Source: RGIG5612 sp963589005 (GTDB taxonomy: Bacteria > Bacillota > Clostridia > Lachnospirales > Lachnospiraceae). From it: a stretch of DNA of 45,973 nt. The notes under the pieces were generated by a model. It ran no database searches and had not been told where the DNA came from. It was given only the letters and a program-made list of their open reading frames with translations. The position numbers and the translations under genes are program-made. Positions 16,867 through 24,796 of this stretch are shown one piece after another (within the stretch, counting starts at the first letter, position 1; every line of letters starts with the position of its first letter). The stretch spans positions 1 through 45,973 of the forward strand of contig CAVAJR010000020.1 in NCBI GenBank assembly GCA_963589005.1, in the 5' to 3' direction.

Positions 16867-17385
16867 ATGAGAAACAAAGACGAGATGCACGCACCAGCCG
16901 AAGCTCCAGAGTTTCAGGAGAAGGTTGTTACAATTAAGCGTGTAACTAAGGTTGTAAAAGGCGGACGTAACTTCAAATTCACAGCTCTGGTTGTTGTTGG
17001 TAATGGTAAGGGCCGTGTAGGAGTTGGCTTAGGAAAGGCTATTGAAATTCCTGAAGCAATCCGTAAGGGTAAAGAAGATGCAATGAAGAATATGATCGAT
17101 GTTCCTGTTGATGAGACATTAAGTATTCCACATGATATGATTGGCAATTACGGCGGTGCTTCAGTTCTTCTGAAGAGAGCTCCTGAAGGTACCGGTGTTA
17201 TCGCCGGCGGCCCGGCACGTAACGTACTTGAGCTTGCAGGCATCAAGAATATCCGTACAAAATCTTTGGGTTCAAACAATAAGCAGAATGTTGTACTTGC
17301 TACACTTGCAGGTCTTAAGGCTTTGAAGAGCCCGGCAGAGGTTGCAAGACTCAGAGATAAGACAGTCGAAGAAATTACAGCTTAA
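16867..17385 (+). CDS. rpsE: 30S ribosomal protein S5
   Basis: 172 residues. The N-terminal dsRBD-like part has GGRNFKFTALVVVGNGKGRV, followed by the GVIAGGPARNVLELAGI segment. S5 lies at the mRNA entrance and affects decoding fidelity; spectinomycin resistance maps to its N-terminal loop in other bacteria. SD GGGAGG 14 nt after rplR. Confidence 0.97.
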   Translation: MRNKDEMHAPAEAPEFQEKVVTIKRVTKVVKGGRNFKFTALVVVGNGKGRVGVGLGKAIEIPEAIRKGKEDAMKNMIDVPVDETLSIPHDMIGNYGGASVLLKRAPEGTGVIAGGPARNVLELAGIKNIRTKSLGSNNKQNVVLATLAGLKALKSPAEVARLRDKTVEEITA

Positions 17386-17399
17386 TGGAGGTTAATAAA

Positions 17400-17585
17400 A
17401 TGGCAGAAAAAACATTAAAAGTTACATTAGTAAAATCTCCTATCGCCGCTATTCCAAAGCAGAGAGCAACTGTTGAAGCATTAGGTTTACATAAGCTTCA
17501 TCAGACAAAAGAGCTCCCAGATAATGAGGCTGTAAGAGGTATGATTTGGCACGTTAAACATTTAGTAAAGGTTGAAGAAGCCTAA
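17400..17585 (+). CDS. rpmD: 50S ribosomal protein L30
   Basis: 61 residues from ATG 17400. The SD TGGAGG (17386-17391) directly follows the rpsE stop, so an in-frame ATG at 17385, which overlaps that stop, is rejected. LKVTLVKSPIAAIPKQRATVEALGL is typical of the compact bacterial L30. It is sometimes lost in bacteria, but here it is intact. Confidence 0.95.
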   Translation: MAEKTLKVTLVKSPIAAIPKQRATVEALGLHKLHQTKELPDNEAVRGMIWHVKHLVKVEEA

Positions 17586-17608
17586 GGAACCAAAAGGAGG
17601 TCCAAGAA

Positions 17609-18046
17609 ATGAATTTATCTACATTAAGACCTGCAGACGGATCCGTACATAGTGATAACTTCCGCAGAGGACGTGGTCATGGATCAGGAAACGGCAAGAC
17701 AGCAGGTAAAGGACATAAAGGACAGAAGGCACGTTCAGGCCGTCCAAGAATCGGTTTCGAAGGTGGTCAGATGCCGTTATACAGAAGACTCCCTAAGAGA
17801 GGATTCACTAACAGAAACACATTAGAAATCGTTGCTGTTGATATCGCAGCACTCAACAAGTTTGAAGATGGTGCAGAGGTTACTGCAGAGAGCCTTATCG
17901 ATATGGGCATCATCAAGAACGCACATGATGGCGTTAAGATCATTGGCAATTCTGATCTGACAAAGAAGCTTACAGTTAAAGTAGTAACAAGCGAGGGAGC
18001 TAAGGCTAAGATCGAGGCCGCTGGCGGAACATGTGAGGTAGAGTAA
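17609..18046 (+). CDS. rplO: 50S ribosomal protein L15
   Basis: 145 residues. The Gly/Lys/Arg-rich N-terminal half, with RRGRGHGSGNGKTAGKGHKG, threads through 23S rRNA; the C-terminal half is globular. SD AAAGGAGG. Its TAA overlaps the ATG of secY by one base, coupling the translocon to ribosomal-protein synthesis as in many bacteria. Confidence 0.97.
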   Translation: MNLSTLRPADGSVHSDNFRRGRGHGSGNGKTAGKGHKGQKARSGRPRIGFEGGQMPLYRRLPKRGFTNRNTLEIVAVDIAALNKFEDGAEVTAESLIDMGIIKNAHDGVKIIGNSDLTKKLTVKVVTSEGAKAKIEAAGGTCEVE

Positions 18047-19365
18047 TGTTCAAAACAATAGGACAAGCATTCAAGATTAAGGATATCCGTGACAGGTTAA
18101 TCTATACAATCGTAATGCTCGTTATTGTGAGAATCGGATGCCAGCTTCCGCTGCCTGGAACGAATTCCAGCGTAATTAAGGAGGTACTTGGCAATCTATC
18201 AGCAGGTGGATTCGGATTTTTTGATGCACTGACAGGTTCATCATTCAGTTCAATGTCCATATTCGCTTTGAATATCACGGTGTATATTACTGCATCTATC
18301 ATCATTCAGCTGCTCACCATCGCATTTCCTAAACTTGAAGAAATGCAGAAGGACGGCGAGGATGGCAGACAGAAGCTGGCAAATATCACTCGTTACTTAA
18401 CAGTAGGTCTTGCTCTTCTTGAAAGTATTGCAATGACTATAGGATTTGGTAATCAGGGTGTTTTTGGAAGCAGATCAAGCAGTACATACACATGGACGAT
18501 CATCTGCAATATTCTTATTTTAACAGCAGGTTCGGTACTCATCATGTGGATGGGCGAACAGATTACAGAACGTGGAATTGGAAACGGTATTTCAATCATT
18601 CTGTTGATTAATATCGTATCCACAATGCCGAATGATTTTGTTTCCCTGTATCAGCAGTTTGTTGCAGGCGCAAGTTCAGTTGGTATGGCTGCAGTTGCAG
18701 TAGTGGTTATTATTGCTCTTGTAGTTGCAGTTGTTGCATTTATTATTTATCTGCAGGATGGCGAGAGAAGAATTCCTGTACAGTACTCACAGAAAATGCA
18801 GGGCAGAAGAAGATATGGCGGCCAGGCTTCGAATATTCCTCTTAAGGTTAATACAGCAGGCGTTATCCCAATCATCTTCGCAGCATCACTGTTCCAGTTC
18901 CCTGTGCTTATTGCTAATTTCGCTACAGGCGGTTCACCGGAGTGGACACGTTACTTCACTTCAAGCTATTGGTTCAGACCTGCCGCAATGCAGTATACAT
19001 TAGGATTTATATTATATGTTGCTCTGATCGTATTTTTTGCTTACTTCTATACACAGATTACATTCAATCCAATGGAAGTTTCAAACAATATCAAGAAGCA
19101 GGGCGGCTTCGTACCGGGTATCAGACCTGGCAAGCCGACAGAGGAATATTTCTCTAAGATTTTGAAGTATCTCATCTTCATCGGTGCAGTTGGTCTGATC
19201 ATCATTGCATTAGTACCTATGCTGGTATCTGGTATATTCAACGCATCTCTGTCATTTGCAGGAACATCACTTATCATCGTTGTAGGTGTAATCCTTGAGA
19301 CAGCTAAGAAGATTGAATCAATGATGCTTGTAAGAAATTATTCAGGTTTCCTTGCAAAGGATTGA
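18046..19365 (+). CDS. secY: preprotein translocase subunit SecY
   Basis: 439 residues with ten predicted membrane segments. The loop with QDGERRIPVQYSQKM and the GGQASNIPLKVNTAGVIPIIFA segment are SecY signatures, and TEEYFSKILKYL follows in the C-terminal half. It forms the protein-conducting channel with SecE and SecG (encoded elsewhere) and would export the small protein at 250-615 if its signal peptide is real. The start overlaps the rplO stop. Confidence 0.97.
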   Translation: MFKTIGQAFKIKDIRDRLIYTIVMLVIVRIGCQLPLPGTNSSVIKEVLGNLSAGGFGFFDALTGSSFSSMSIFALNITVYITASIIIQLLTIAFPKLEEMQKDGEDGRQKLANITRYLTVGLALLESIAMTIGFGNQGVFGSRSSSTYTWTIICNILILTAGSVLIMWMGEQITERGIGNGISIILLINIVSTMPNDFVSLYQQFVAGASSVGMAAVAVVVIIALVVAVVAFIIYLQDGERRIPVQYSQKMQGRRRYGGQASNIPLKVNTAGVIPIIFAASLFQFPVLIANFATGGSPEWTRYFTSSYWFRPAAMQYTLGFILYVALIVFFAYFYTQITFNPMEVSNNIKKQGGFVPGIRPGKPTEEYFSKILKYLIFIGAVGLIIIALVPMLVSGIFNASLSFAGTSLIIVVGVILETAKKIESMMLVRNYSGFLAKD

Positions 19366-19399
19366 GGACTTAAGGTTTAAATATTTATTTATCATTTCA

Positions 19400-19447
19400 G
19401 GTGCATAGGCGCTGACGGGGTTCTAGCTCTCGAAGCGCAGATGCACC
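19400..19447 (+). promoter_or_regulatory. structured RNA element before adk
   Basis: GGTGCAT (19400-19406) pairs with ATGCACC (19441-19447). A symmetric AG/AG internal loop follows, then GCGCT (19409-19413) pairs with AGCGC (19434-19438). The apical part CGGGG/CTCTCG can extend it. Opposed AG dinucleotides could form tandem A-G pairs, as seen in protein-binding RNA motifs. It lies in the 129-nt secY-adk gap and has no T-run. Function unknown. Confidence 0.5.
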
Positions 19448-19494
19448 GAAGATATGAAGGATAATCCGTTACTGAAACAGCATAGGAGACGATC

Positions 19495-20142
19495 ATGAAA
19501 ATTGTTATGTTAGGCGGACCTGGTGCAGGCAAAGGCACACAGGCCAAAATGATAGCTAAAGAATATGGCATTCCTCATATTTCAACAGGTGACATATTCA
19601 GGGCAAATATTAAAGAAGGAACAGAGCTTGGCAAGAAGGCTAAAACCTACATGGATGCCGGTGCGCTTGTTCCGGATGAGCTGGTAGTTGATCTTGTGGC
19701 AGACAGACTTACATGGGAGGATGCTAAAGACGGATTTGTACTGGATGGTTTTCCAAGAACTATTCCGCAGGCTGAGGCACTTACGAAAGCACTTGCTGAC
19801 ATGGGAACAAATCTTGATGTTGCGATCGACATTGAGGTACCGGATCAGAACATTATAGACAGGATGGGCGGCAGAAGAGCATGTGTATCATGCGGTGCTA
19901 CTTATCATATAGTAAACATTCCTCCTAAGACAGAAGGCAAATGTGATAACTGCGGAAGCGATCTCATCTTAAGAGATGATGATAAGCCGGAGACAGTAAA
20001 GAAGAGACTGGATGTTTATCATGAGCAGACTCAGCCTCTGATTGAATATTACAATAACAAGGGTCTGTTAAAGGAAGTTGATGGAACAGTTGCAATGGAA
20101 GATGTATTCAGTGCAATTGCAGCAATTTTAGGAGCAAACTAA
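19495..20142 (+). CDS. adk: adenylate kinase, zinc-binding LID type
   Basis: 215 residues. P-loop GGPGAGKGT (residues 7-15), the NMP-binding ISTGDIFR, DGFPRT, and a LID domain carrying two CxxC pairs (CVSC and CDNC), a structural zinc site common in Gram-positive adenylate kinases. It catalyses ATP + AMP = 2 ADP. It sits in the conserved secY-adk-map-infA order. The stop is directly followed by the map ATG with no gap. Confidence 0.97.
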   Translation: MKIVMLGGPGAGKGTQAKMIAKEYGIPHISTGDIFRANIKEGTELGKKAKTYMDAGALVPDELVVDLVADRLTWEDAKDGFVLDGFPRTIPQAEALTKALADMGTNLDVAIDIEVPDQNIIDRMGGRRACVSCGATYHIVNIPPKTEGKCDNCGSDLILRDDDKPETVKKRLDVYHEQTQPLIEYYNNKGLLKEVDGTVAMEDVFSAIAAILGAN

Positions 20143-20895
20143 ATGTCCGGAGTAACAATTAAAAGCCATAGAGAAATTGAGCTGATGAGAGAGGCAGGAA
20201 AGCTTCTGACAGAGGTTCATAACAGGCTGGGCGAAGAGATTGCACCAGGCATCACAAGTGCAGATCTTGATAAATTGGGAGAAGAGCTGATCAGAAAGAC
20301 AGATTCCATTCCGTCATTTCTCGGATATGAAGGATATCCTGCATCGGTATGTGTGTCAATTAACGACGTAGTTGTTCATGGCATTCCGAGTAAGACAAGA
20401 GTTATTAAAGACGGAGATATTGTAAGTCTTGATATCGGACTTATCCATAATGGATATCAAAGTGATGCAGCCAGAACACATTGTGTAGGCAATGTATCAG
20501 AGGAGGCTCGTAAGTTGGTTGAGACGACACAGCAGAGCTTCTTCGAAGGAATTAAGTTTGCTAAAGCCGGAAATCACTTACATGACATATCAAATGCAAT
20601 TGGGTACTTCCTAATGGAGCGAGGTTATGGTATAGTTAGAGATCTGGTGGGCCATGGAATTGGTCAGGAAATGCATGAATCACCACAGATTCCTAATTTT
20701 CCTCAGAAGAGAAAAGGAATTCTGCTTATGGCAGGCATGACATTGGCTATAGAGCCGATGGTTAACATAGGCCGGGGAGATGTAGTTTTTTGCGATGACG
20801 GATGGACATGCAAAACAGAAGATGGTAGTCTGTCATCACATTACGAAAATACTATATTGATTACGGATGGTGAACCTGAGATTTTATCACTTTAG
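20143..20895 (+). CDS. map: methionine aminopeptidase, type I
   Basis: 250 residues, the short type Ia form without an N-terminal zinc finger. Metal ligands are recognisable: Asp in SLDIGL, Asp in QSDAARTH, His in VGHGIGQEMHE, Glu in IEPMVNIG and Glu in HYENTI. It removes the initiator Met from nascent proteins. It begins immediately after the adk stop, so its translation is probably coupled. Confidence 0.97.
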   Translation: MSGVTIKSHREIELMREAGKLLTEVHNRLGEEIAPGITSADLDKLGEELIRKTDSIPSFLGYEGYPASVCVSINDVVVHGIPSKTRVIKDGDIVSLDIGLIHNGYQSDAARTHCVGNVSEEARKLVETTQQSFFEGIKFAKAGNHLHDISNAIGYFLMERGYGIVRDLVGHGIGQEMHESPQIPNFPQKRKGILLMAGMTLAIEPMVNIGRGDVVFCDDGWTCKTEDGSLSSHYENTILITDGEPEILSL

Positions 20896-20904
20896 GAGGT
20901 AAGG

Positions 20905-21123
20905 ATGTCAAAGGCAGATGTAATTGAAATCGAAGGTAAAGTATTAGAAAAATTACCGAATGCTATGTTCCAGGTAGAGCTGGAAAACGGACATGTAGTT
21001 CTGGCCCATATTTCCGGGAAGCTTCGTATGAACTACATCAGAATAGTGCCGGGTGATAAGGTCACATTAGAGATGTCACCGTATGATTTAACAAAAGGCA
21101 GAATTATTTGGAGAGACAAATAG
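20905..21123 (+). CDS. infA: translation initiation factor IF-1
   Basis: 72 residues, the standard size. It is an OB-fold protein with SKADVIEIEGKVLEKLPNAMF and the C-terminal SPYDLTKGRIIWR. It binds the 30S A site during initiation. SD TAGGAGG overlaps the map stop. A KOW-domain RNA-binding gene found between map and infA in some Firmicutes is absent here. Confidence 0.97.
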   Translation: MSKADVIEIEGKVLEKLPNAMFQVELENGHVVLAHISGKLRMNYIRIVPGDKVTLEMSPYDLTKGRIIWRDK

Positions 21124-21152
21124 GAATACTTTTTAGGAAAGGAGAGTTTGAC

Positions 21153-21266
21153 ATGAAGGTTAGAGCATCAGTTAAACCAATTTGTGAAAAGTGCAAAGTT
21201 ATTAAGAGAAAAGGTAAGATCAGAATTATCTGTGAAAACCCAAAGCATAAACAGGTTCAGGGTTAA
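21153..21266 (+). CDS. rpmJ: 50S ribosomal protein L36, zinc-binding form
   Basis: 37 residues, MKVRASVKPICEKCKV followed by a basic stretch and ending KHKQVQG. C11, C14, C27 and H32 make the zinc site of the C+ form of L36. SD AAAGGAGAG (21138-21146) lies 6 nt upstream. It sits between infA and rpsM as in most Firmicutes. The gene is easy to miss because of its size, but every hallmark is present. Confidence 0.96.
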   Translation: MKVRASVKPICEKCKVIKRKGKIRIICENPKHKQVQG

Positions 21267-21297
21267 TTACCTGAAAAATTTAATGGAGGTAGAATAA

Positions 21298-21666
21298 ATG
21301 GCTCGTATTTCCGGAGTTGATTTACCAAAAGACAAACGTATTGAGATAGGATTAACTTATATTTATGGTATCGGCAGAGTATCTTCCAATAAGATTCTTG
21401 CAGCTGCTAATGTTGATCCTAACACTCGTGTAAAGGACCTTACTGACGATGAAGTTAAGCAGATTTCAGCAGTTATCGACGGTTCTTATGAGGTTGAAGG
21501 TGAATTAAGAAGAGATGTTGCTTTAAATATTAAGCGACTTCAGGAGATTGGCTGCTACAGAGGCATCCGTCATCGTAAGGGCCTTCCTGTTCGTGGACAG
21601 AATACTAAGAATAATGCCAGAACACGTAAGGGACCTAAGAGAACAGTAGCAAACAAGAAGAAATAA
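21298..21666 (+). CDS. rpsM: 30S ribosomal protein S13
   Basis: 122 residues. ARISGVDLPKDKRIEIGLTYIYGIG at the N-terminus, and the basic tail with RHRKGLPVRGQNTKNNARTRKG that contacts P-site tRNA. It forms head bridges to the 50S subunit. SD TGGAGG. Confidence 0.97.
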   Translation: MARISGVDLPKDKRIEIGLTYIYGIGRVSSNKILAAANVDPNTRVKDLTDDEVKQISAVIDGSYEVEGELRRDVALNIKRLQEIGCYRGIRHRKGLPVRGQNTKNNARTRKGPKRTVANKKK

Positions 21667-21745
21667 TAATAATATGTAACCCAATCCGGAAATAGAGATT
21701 TATATAGACCGGAACGGGGACCCATAAGGGAGGTTAGTTTAGACA

Positions 21746-22144
21746 ATGGCAGCAAAAAAAGTTACCAAAAAAGTGACAAAAAAGCGCGTTAAGAAGAACG
21801 TTGAACGAGGACAAGCGCACATTCAGTCATCATTTAATAACACAATTGTTACCTTAACTGATACTGAAGGAAATGCTCTTTCATGGGCAAGTGCAGGCGG
21901 TCTTGGATTTAGAGGTTCAAGGAAATCTACTCCTTATGCAGCTCAGATGGCAGCTGAAACTGCTACAAAAGCAGCTTTAGTACACGGACTCAAATATGTT
22001 GAGGTATTCGTAAAAGGCCCTGGCTCAGGCAGAGAGGCAGCAATCCGCGCACTTGAGGCTAATGGGCTTCATGTAACAAGTATTAGTGATGTGACACCTG
22101 TTCCACATAACGGATGTCGCCCACCAAAACGTAGAAGAGTCTGA
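21746..22144 (+). CDS. rpsK: 30S ribosomal protein S11
   Basis: 132 residues. A Lys-rich N-terminal tail (KKVTKKVTKKRVKKN) precedes the conserved HIQSSFNNTIVTLTD and the C-terminal TPVPHNGCRPPKRRRV. It is a platform protein near the mRNA exit. A 79-nt gap from rpsM contains TCCGG/CCGGA words that may pair; SD GGGAGG. Confidence 0.97.
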   Translation: MAAKKVTKKVTKKRVKKNVERGQAHIQSSFNNTIVTLTDTEGNALSWASAGGLGFRGSRKSTPYAAQMAAETATKAALVHGLKYVEVFVKGPGSGREAAIRALEANGLHVTSISDVTPVPHNGCRPPKRRRV

Positions 22145-22162
22145 TTAGGAGGTGCGTAGAAG

Positions 22163-22762
22163 ATGGCAGTTAATAGAGTTCCTGTTCTTAAGAGATGCAG
22201 ATCACTTGGATTAGATCCAATATATTTAGGAATAGATAAAAAATCAAACAGAGGCGCTGCAAATGGCAGACGTCCTGGAAAAAAGAGTGAATACGGACTT
22301 CAGTTAAGAGAAAAGCAGAAAGCTAAGTTCATTTATGGAGTACTTGAAAAACCATTCCATAATTACTATCTGAAAGCAAAACAGCAGAAGGGTCAGACAG
22401 GTGAAAACCTGATGGTTATCCTTGAGTCAAGAATCGACAATGTTCTTTTCCGTGCAGGATTAGCAAGAACACGTATGGAGGCTCGTCAGATCGTTGACCA
22501 TAAGCAGCTTACTGTAAATGGTAAGGGAATCAATATCCCTTCATACCAGATCAAAGCCGGCGATGTTATTGAAATCAAGGAGAAATGCAAAGGCTCAGAA
22601 AGATATAAACAGATCATCGAGGTTACAGGCGGAAGATTAGTTCCGGCATGGCTTACAGCTGATCAGGAAAATCTCAAGGTAACAGTTAATTCATTACCTA
22701 AGAGAGACGAAATCGACGTTCCTGTAGATGAGATGCTTATCGTCGAATTATATTCTAAATAA
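22163..22762 (+). CDS. rpsD: 30S ribosomal protein S4, zinc-free form
   Basis: 199 residues. The N-terminal region has a single Cys (C12) instead of the four-Cys zinc site of many clostridial S4 proteins, so this is a C-minus form although the locus keeps the zinc forms of S14, L31 and L36. The S4 RNA-binding domain (MEARQIVDHKQLTVNGKGI) is intact. S4 nucleates 30S assembly and regulates its own synthesis in several bacteria. SD AGGAGGTG. Confidence 0.96.
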   Translation: MAVNRVPVLKRCRSLGLDPIYLGIDKKSNRGAANGRRPGKKSEYGLQLREKQKAKFIYGVLEKPFHNYYLKAKQQKGQTGENLMVILESRIDNVLFRAGLARTRMEARQIVDHKQLTVNGKGINIPSYQIKAGDVIEIKEKCKGSERYKQIIEVTGGRLVPAWLTADQENLKVTVNSLPKRDEIDVPVDEMLIVELYSK

Positions 22763-22782
22763 AGTGTAAAAAGGGAGGGCCC

Positions 22783-23748
22783 ATGTTCGAATTTGAAAAG
22801 CCAAATATTGAGGTTTGTGAAATCTCAGAAGATAACAAATATGGTAAATTCACTTTAGAGCCTTTAGAGAGAGGCTATGGAACAACTCTCGGAAACTCTT
22901 TAAGAAGAATTATGCTTTCTTCTTTACCTGGCGCTGCAGTCAGCCAGATAAAGATTGCTGGTGTTCAGCATGAATTCACAACAATTCCTGGTGTTAAGGA
23001 AGATGTTACAGAGATTGTAATGAATATTAAGGATCTTGCTATTAGAAATAATAGCAAGACCGATGAAGCTAAGATTGCTTATATTGATTTTTCCGGCGAA
23101 GGCATTGTTACAGCAGCTGATATTCAGGTAGATCAGGATATTGAGATCATCAATCCAGACCTGGTTATCGCTCATCTTGATAATGCAGACAGCAAATTTT
23201 ACATGGAATTGACCATTACAAGAGGAAGAGGATATGTAAGTGCTGAGAAGAATGCTCAGGATAATATGGCAGTCGGAGTAATCCCGATTGACTCAATTTA
23301 TACACCGGTAGAGCGTGTAAATATCCAGATTGAAAATACTCGTGTAGGACAGATTACTGACTACGACAAGCTGACAGTTGAAGTATTTACCAACGGTGCT
23401 ATTAAGCCGGATGAGGCGATAAGCCTTGCTGCAAAGGTATTATCTGAGCACTTAAGCCTGTTCATCAATCTTTCGGAAAATGCCAAGACCGCAGAGGTTA
23501 TGGTTGAAAAGGAAGATGATGACAAAGAAAAGGTACTTGAAATGAACATTGATGAATTGGAACTTTCAGTTCGTTCATACAATTGTTTGAAGAGAGCATC
23601 AATTAATACGGTGGAAGAATTGATCAGTAAGACACCGGAAGAGATGATGAAGGTTCGTAACCTTGGCCGCAAGTCCTTAGAAGAAGTATTTGCTAAACTT
23701 AAGGAATTAGGCTTAGAGTTAAAGAACTCAAATGTTGACGCAGACTGA
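22783..23748 (+). CDS. rpoA: RNA polymerase alpha subunit
   Basis: 321 residues. The N-terminal domain for dimerisation and beta/beta-prime contact includes LEPLERGYGTTLGNSLRR. A flexible acidic linker (EKEDDDKEKVLEM) leads to the C-terminal DNA- and activator-binding domain with the helix-hairpin-helix segment NLGRKSLEEVFAKL. Position between rpsD and rplQ is standard. SD GGGAGGG. Confidence 0.98.
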   Translation: MFEFEKPNIEVCEISEDNKYGKFTLEPLERGYGTTLGNSLRRIMLSSLPGAAVSQIKIAGVQHEFTTIPGVKEDVTEIVMNIKDLAIRNNSKTDEAKIAYIDFSGEGIVTAADIQVDQDIEIINPDLVIAHLDNADSKFYMELTITRGRGYVSAEKNAQDNMAVGVIPIDSIYTPVERVNIQIENTRVGQITDYDKLTVEVFTNGAIKPDEAISLAAKVLSEHLSLFINLSENAKTAEVMVEKEDDDKEKVLEMNIDELELSVRSYNCLKRASINTVEELISKTPEEMMKVRNLGRKSLEEVFAKLKELGLELKNSNVDAD

Positions 23749-23798
23749 TAACAGTCGATAGTAGTATGTAGTAATAATAAAACAAGGAGGCAAAGGTT

Positions 23799-24335
23799 AT
23801 GGCCGGATATAGAAAACTGTCTAGAACAGCATCACAGAGAAAGGCTTTAATCCGTAACCAGGTTACCGCTTTATTATATAATGGCAAGATAGTTACAACT
23901 GATGCTAAGGCTAAGGAGATACGCCGTCAGGCAGAACACCTTATCACTCTTGCAGTAAAAGAGAAGGACAACTTCGAAGAAGTAACTGTTAAGGCTAAGG
24001 TAGCCCGTAAGGACAAAGATGGCAAGCGTGTAACTGAAGTCAAAGATGGCAAGAAGGTTACAGTTTACGATGAAGTAGACAAGAAGATTAAGAAGGATGC
24101 TCCTTCACGTCTTCATGCTAGAAGAGAAATGATCAAGGTTCTGTACCCAGTTAAGTCAGTTCCTGAAAAAGGCGCAGGAAGAAAGCGCAATACAGTTGAC
24201 GTTGATATGGTTGCTAAGCTCTTTGATGAGATCGCACCAAAGTATGCTACACGTAAGGGTGGATATACAAGAATCGTTAAGATTGGTCAGCGTAAAGGCG
24301 ACGGCGCTATGGAAGTTCTTATCGAACTCGTATAA
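23799..24335 (+). CDS. rplQ: 50S ribosomal protein L17 with insertions
   Basis: 178 residues against about 115-130 in most bacteria. Core landmarks are intact: YRKLSRTASQRKALIRNQ, RRQAEHLITLA and the C-terminal AKLFDEIAPKYATRKGGYTR. The extra length lies between them, at about residues 57-101 (Lys/Asp/Glu/Val-rich, including DGKRVTEVKDGKKVTVYDE) and 112-134. L17 sits near the tunnel exit, so the added segment could be surface-exposed on the 50S subunit. It is the last gene of the ribosomal cluster and is followed by a strong terminator. Confidence 0.96.
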   Translation: MAGYRKLSRTASQRKALIRNQVTALLYNGKIVTTDAKAKEIRRQAEHLITLAVKEKDNFEEVTVKAKVARKDKDGKRVTEVKDGKKVTVYDEVDKKIKKDAPSRLHARREMIKVLYPVKSVPEKGAGRKRNTVDVDMVAKLFDEIAPKYATRKGGYTRIVKIGQRKGDGAMEVLIELV

Positions 24336-24361
24336 TTTCGTATAACTTAAGAGATTTTAGT

Positions 24362-24399
24362 AAATGGCTTTCGGGTTTCCCGAAGGCCATTTAACTTTT
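24362..24399 (+). terminator. terminator of the ribosomal-protein supercluster
   Basis: A 14-bp stem (24362-24375 and 24379-24392) with one G-T wobble and a TTT loop is followed by AACTTTT. It lies 26 nt after the rplQ stop and closes the 16-kb cluster. Confidence 0.85.
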
Positions 24400-24796
24400 G
24401 TATAGATTTTCATGAATGTTTTTGATAACATGGTTCCGTGTGTCATTGGACGCAAGTAAAAGCAGGTTTGATGATAAAAGCACAGCGTGTGCGAACGTCA
24501 ACGCATATCAAATTCTTAGATAGTGGCGGTATCGTTCATGTACAGATATGAACTAATGTAGTGATTTTTTAGTAACCGCACTTTATAAATGCCTGCAGAC
24601 GGCTCATAATCTATGTGGTTCGCGGCTTTCAATGGTGCAACTGATCAAAAAACTTATACTAATATATGAGGCGAGATATCCGGTGCAGACTTTAAGTTGA
24701 ATATGATCGTTCTGGTTTAGCATATAAGATCATTCCATGTCTGACTTTTTCACGGTAAATATGTATACCGTACCGGTTCAGCATATAAGGGTTAAT
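24400..24796 (+). other. long non-coding stretch between rplQ and ecfA1
   Basis: About 397 nt with no plausible gene. It contains TATACT (24655-24660), which could be a -10 box though no good -35 is seen 16-18 nt upstream. Two near-identical 15-mers GGTTtAGCATATAAG (24714-24728) and GGTTcAGCATATAAG (24775-24789) also occur, the second carrying the SD of ecfA1. It could hold a promoter and an RNA leader for the ECF genes; I recognise no known riboswitch. Confidence 0.5.
24714..24789 (+). repeat. pair of 15-bp direct repeats before ecfA1
   Basis: GGTTTAGCATATAAG at 24714-24728 and GGTTCAGCATATAAG at 24775-24789 differ at one base and are 61 bp apart (about six helical turns). The second overlaps the ecfA1 SD region. 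It could be a regulator site or a small duplication. Confidence 0.55.
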
